From: a gamma proteobacterium HTCC5015
GTDB taxonomy: Bacteria; Pseudomonadota; Gammaproteobacteria; HTCC5015
DNA: 64,000 bases
Direction: 5' to 3'
Assembly (NCBI GenBank): GCA_000155715.1
Contig: DS990599.1
Coordinates: 351,415-415,414 of the forward strand
Part shown: positions 61,221 through 64,000 of the stretch, piece by piece
Layout: each line of letters opens with the position of its first letter
Numbering within the stretch: position 1 is the stretch's first letter
Notes under the pieces: model-generated
What the model was told of the DNA's origin: nothing
The model's database searches: none
Seen by the model: the letters and a program-made list of their open reading frames with translations, nothing else
Made by a program: the position numbers and the translations under genes

Positions 61221-62258
61221 ATGCGAGTTCTTGGTGTAGAAACATCCTGTGACGAAACAGGCTTAGCTCTGTACGACAGTGAGCGAGGGCTGCTGGCCCA
61301 CGCTTTGCACTCTCAGGTGCAGATGCACGCCGAATATGGTGGCGTGGTGCCTGAGTTGGCGTCGAGAGATCACATTTTGCGTCTCACGCCTCTTTTAAAA
61401 AGCGTGCTTAGCCAAGCGGGTTTGCGAAAAAAGGATATTGATGCGGTCGCTTACACGGCGGGGCCCGGCTTGATGGGGGCGCTATTGACGGGGGCTTCGA
61501 TGGCGCGCTCGCTGGCATGGGCACTCAATGTGCCCGCGTTGGGCGTGCATCATATGGAGGGGCACTTGCTGGCGCCGATGCTGGAGGATCGGCCGCCCGC
61601 CTTCCCCTTTCTGGCGCTGCTGGTGTCGGGTGGCCATACCATGCTGGTGCAAGTCGATGGCGTAGGGCGTTATCGAAACCTTGGCGAGAGCTTGGATGAT
61701 GCGGCGGGCGAGGCGTTTGATAAGTCGGCTCAGCTGATGGGGTTGGGGTATCCGGGTGGTCCGGCTTTGGCGGCGGTGGCTGAGCGCGGCGATGCTGAGC
61801 GCTACAAACTGCCTCGGCCGATGACGGACCGCCCTGGACTGGATTTCAGCTTTAGCGGCTTAAAAACTGCGGTACTGACGGCTGCCCAAGGCATTGCTGA
61901 GCAGGATTGGGAGCAAGAGCGCCCTCATCTGGCGGCTAGCTTTCAAGCGGCCGTGGTTGATGTGATGGCGATTAAAGTGCGCCGAGCACTGGAGCAGACA
62001 GGGTTGAAAACCTTGGTGATTGCGGGCGGTGTCGGCGCGAATCGCGCGTTGCGCGCTCGGTTGGAGCAGTTGGGCGCGAAGCAGGGGGTTGAAGTGCGCT
62101 ACCCGCGAGTGGAGTTTTGTACCGACAACGGCGCCATGATTGCCTATGCGGGCGCCCAGCGTTTGCTGGCGGGCGAGCACGGCGGCCTAGCCGTGCAGGC
62201 TCAGCCGCGCTGGGATATGGAGTCTTTGAGCGGGCCAGCGACCGTAGCGGGGCTGTGA
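61221..62258 (+). CDS. tsaD: tRNA threonylcarbamoyladenosine biosynthesis protein TsaD
   Basis: Catalytic subunit for t6A37 synthesis in tRNAs reading ANN codons. [17 protein letters not shown] at the start, metal ligands in [19 protein letters not shown], and [10 protein letters not shown] near the end. The ATG at 61221 gives 345 aa, with AGGAAAGAAGG upstream. The stop overlaps the bioH GTG (GTGA). Confidence 0.98.
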   Translation: MRVLGVETSCDETGLALYDSERGLLAHALHSQVQMHAEYGGVVPELASRDHILRLTPLLKSVLSQAGLRKKDIDAVAYTAGPGLMGALLTGASMARSLAWALNVPALGVHHMEGHLLAPMLEDRPPAFPFLALLVSGGHTMLVQVDGVGRYRNLGESLDDAAGEAFDKSAQLMGLGYPGGPALAAVAERGDAERYKLPRPMTDRPGLDFSFSGLKTAVLTAAQGIAEQDWEQERPHLAASFQAAVVDVMAIKVRRALEQTGLKTLVIAGGVGANRALRARLEQLGAKQGVEVRYPRVEFCTDNGAMIAYAGAQRLLAGEHGGLAVQAQPRWDMESLSGPATVAGL

Positions 62259-62968
62259 TTACTGACCGCCCCACTCTTGTATTGCTGCCCGGTTGGGGTG
62301 TGGATGTCGCTTGCTGGCAGTCGGTGCAGGCTGCTCTGCAAGCCGATTTTGATGTGTTGCCTCTGGCGTTGCCCGAGTTGCCGTCGCTCAGTACAGGCGA
62401 TACTGAGTGTTTGCTGGATGCTTGGTTACAAGATTTGTTGGCTCGGGTGCCGCGCAGGGCCTATTGGCTAGGTTGGTCTTTGGGTGGCATGCTGGTGATG
62501 GCGCTGTCTAGGCGCTATCCAGATCGTCTTTTGGGGGCAGCGGTAGTGGCGGCGGCGCCACGCTTTGTCGAGGATGAGGGTTGGCCGGGTGTGCCGCGGT
62601 CTGTTGTCGAGGGTTTTGAGCGCCAGTTGTGTGAGGCGCCCGAGCAGTTGCGGCGACAATTTTTAGCGCTGGTGGCCCACGGCGATCGCGCTGCGCGCCG
62701 CGCGTTGAAACCCGCTGTGGATGGCGAGGTCTCGCTGCGTCAGGGTTTGCATCTATTGAAATCGATGGATTTGCGCGGGGCGTGGAATTCGCCGTTGCTG
62801 TCTGGGGTGTTACTCAGCGAGGTAGATGGCGTGCTGCCGCCGACTTTAATTGCACCGATGATGTCTGAGTGTGGCGAAAAGATCCGCTTGACGGCGGCTT
62901 GCCACGCCCCCATGGTGAGTGCCCCCGAAATTGTTGCCGAGTTTGTGCGTGACTGCTTCTGTCGCTGA
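62255..62968 (+). CDS. bioH: pimeloyl-ACP methyl ester esterase
   Basis: Alpha/beta-hydrolase that removes the methyl ester from pimeloyl-ACP in biotin synthesis. [14 protein letters not shown] (oxyanion region), nucleophile [10 protein letters not shown], aspartate in [11 protein letters not shown] and histidine in [11 protein letters not shown]. The GTG at 62255 overlaps the tsaD stop; 237 aa. Confidence 0.9.
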   Translation: MITDRPTLVLLPGWGVDVACWQSVQAALQADFDVLPLALPELPSLSTGDTECLLDAWLQDLLARVPRRAYWLGWSLGGMLVMALSRRYPDRLLGAAVVAAAPRFVEDEGWPGVPRSVVEGFERQLCEAPEQLRRQFLALVAHGDRAARRALKPAVDGEVSLRQGLHLLKSMDLRGAWNSPLLSGVLLSEVDGVLPPTLIAPMMSECGEKIRLTAACHAPMVSAPEIVAEFVRDCFCR

Positions 62969-63707
62969 TGCCTTTTCCCGAGCCGCTGAGCGCTACGATG
63001 ATAACGCTTCGCTACAGGTGCGAGTGGGGCGCTGGATGTTGCGCGGTGAATCCGTTGACGGGCGAGCTCTAGACGCGGGCTGTGGCACGGGCTGGGTGGG
63101 GCGTCAGCTCTATGCGGCGGGAGCGGGTTCTGTTGTCGGTGTCGACCTCGCCCATGGCATGCTGTGTCGGGCGCGGGCTTACTTGGATGTTGTTTTGTTG
63201 GCGGATTTACAGCAATTGCCGCTGGCGTCGCATTCGGTGGGCAGCGCCTGGGCGAATCTGGCGCTGCAGTGGGTGCCGAGCCCCGAGGCGGCTCTGTCTG
63301 AATTGGTGCGTGTGCTTCGCCCGGGAGGGCGTTTGGTCTTTACGGTGCCTCTGCCGGGGTCTTTGGTCGAAATCGAGCGCGCTTGGCGCGAGGCGGGCAG
63401 CGTCGAGTCGCATATCAACACATTTGCGACAAAGCAGCAGTGGTTAGATGTCGTGCGCGCGGTGGTGCCGAGCGCGCAAGTTGTCGCAGAGCAAAGGGAG
63501 GTTGTGCGTTATTTCGACAGTTCGGTTGATGCTATGCGATCTATTAAAAGCGTGGGAGCTCAGCGGGTGCTGCAAGGTGGGAGCAAGGGGCTGACGGGAG
63601 TGGGTGTCTATCGCCGAGCGCTCGCATGCTATGAGCAGTATCGCTGTGGGGAGCGAGGGGTTCCCCTGAGTTACCAGATCCTGAAGCTGTCGGTTCACTT
63701 GCCGTAA
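62949..63707 (+). CDS. bioC: malonyl-ACP O-methyltransferase
   Basis: Starts biotin synthesis by methylating malonyl-[22 protein letters not shown] is the BioC N-terminal signature, then SAM motif ALDAGCGTGWVGRQL and LRPGGRLVFTVPLPGSL. The GTG at 62949 overlaps bioH by 20 bp, giving 252 aa. bioD does not follow, and bioB and bioF are not in the window. Confidence 0.9.
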   Translation: MTASVADAFSRAAERYDDNASLQVRVGRWMLRGESVDGRALDAGCGTGWVGRQLYAAGAGSVVGVDLAHGMLCRARAYLDVVLLADLQQLPLASHSVGSAWANLALQWVPSPEAALSELVRVLRPGGRLVFTVPLPGSLVEIERAWREAGSVESHINTFATKQQWLDVVRAVVPSAQVVAEQREVVRYFDSSVDAMRSIKSVGAQRVLQGGSKGLTGVGVYRRALACYEQYRCGERGVPLSYQILKLSVHLP

Positions 63708-63799
63708 GCGCCGCTCGCTGTAGTGGATTGCGATTAAATTTGCGGGTTTTCAGCTTCATTTTCCGACGGGCTTCTAGTAGAATTGCGCGACTTTTCAGG

Positions 63800-63815
63800 T
63801 GTGTCATATCACACA
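63800..63815. promoter_or_regulatory. imperfect palindrome in the 210-bp bioC-downstream gap
   Basis: TGTGTCATATCACACA resembles a shortened CRP/FNR-type dyad, but its half-sites are too close for a CRP site. It lies about 100 bp before the next gene. No other feature was recognised in 63708-63917 apart from an AGGAG ribosome-binding site just before the ATG. Confidence 0.25.
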
Positions 63816-63917
63816 GTGTCACGCTTGAACGGCGTTGGTGCTGAAAATTGACGCGGCGTCGGGTCCCAAAAGCCGGTTTGATTGTGTCCGGTTGCGACAG
63901 TTAGGAGATACATAAAA

Positions 63918-64000
63918 ATGCAAATGCTCAAGAGCGCACTTGGCCCCTTGATTGGGGTGTTCTTGACGCTGTTTTCAATGACTGCCGGTGCAGAGTGGCA
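63918..64000 (+). CDS. secreted or membrane protein, 3' partial (possibly cytochrome c oxidase subunit II)
   Basis: Only 27 codons are visible, with AGGAG upstream of the ATG. They form a typical signal or anchor sequence (LKSALGPLIGVFLTLFSM) followed by TAGAEW. The AEW after the cleavage site recalls CoxB precursors, but the fragment is too short to decide. Confidence 0.5.
   Translation, partial: MQMLKSALGPLIGVFLTLFSMTAGAEW

Overview
This is a chromosomal segment of a gammaproteobacterium, probably a marine Cellvibrionales/Pseudomonadales-type organism (inference). Gene content and order from about 11 to 37 kb closely follow the Pseudomonas aeruginosa order as I remember it: metWX-yggT-proC-yggS-pilT-pilU-pyrX-pyrB-pyrR-ruvX-yqgE-tonB-gshB-pilGHIJ-chpA-chpC-rsmE-bioA. 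Base composition is moderately GC-rich and coding density is very high, with many ATGA, TGATG or GTGA overlaps between genes. There is no prophage, CRISPR array, rRNA operon or complete insertion sequence. The only mobile-looking DNA is one small MITE-like element.

Layout. 1-3.3 kb: the end of a pseudouridine-synthase-like gene whose catalytic motif is lost, then a three-gene MCE/Mla-type lipid ABC transporter whose ATPase has most catalytic motifs altered. 3.3-8.5 kb: a coiled-coil secreted protein, a DUF2333 protein, an AsmA-family protein, mutY-yggX and tRNA-Phe. 8.6-10.4 kb: a subtilase gene broken between propeptide and catalytic domain. 10.5-15.2 kb: hspQ-terB, then metXW, yggT, proC and yggS. 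15.3-18.6 kb: pilT and two pilU-type retraction ATPase genes. 18.7-24.2 kb: a minus-strand chain pyrX-pyrB-pyrR-ruvX-yqgE-tonB-gshB. 24.4-34.9 kb: the type IV pilus chemosensory cluster pilG-pilH-pilI-pilJ-chpA-chpC, with chpA carrying an apparent one-base frameshift. 34.9-40.5 kb: rsmE-bioA and the S-adenosylmethionine cycle operon metK-ahcY-metF. 40.6-61.1 kb: dnaG, gltB, dgt, aroB, aroK, pilQPONM, divergent mrcA, hemE, a MITE, gltD, yqeY and rpsU. 61.2-64 kb: tsaD-bioH-bioC and the start of a secreted or membrane protein gene.

How the genes work together. The window holds a large share of a type IV pilus machine: the retraction motors, the alignment complex PilMNOP with the secretin PilQ, and the Chp signalling pathway that controls twitching. 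The rest is housekeeping: pyrimidine, methionine/SAM, biotin, shikimate, glutamate, haem and peptidoglycan synthesis, plus DNA repair and replication.

The most interesting points are these. The lipid-transport ATPase is degenerate. The gltB-to-gltD block lies between yqeY and dnaG and looks like a circularly permuted insertion. A MITE sits six bases from the hemE start codon. There are five clustered indels in the subtilase and one in chpA. Two pilU genes lie in tandem. I found no clearly undescribed defence or mobile system. All calls come from reading the sequence and family knowledge; no database search was possible.
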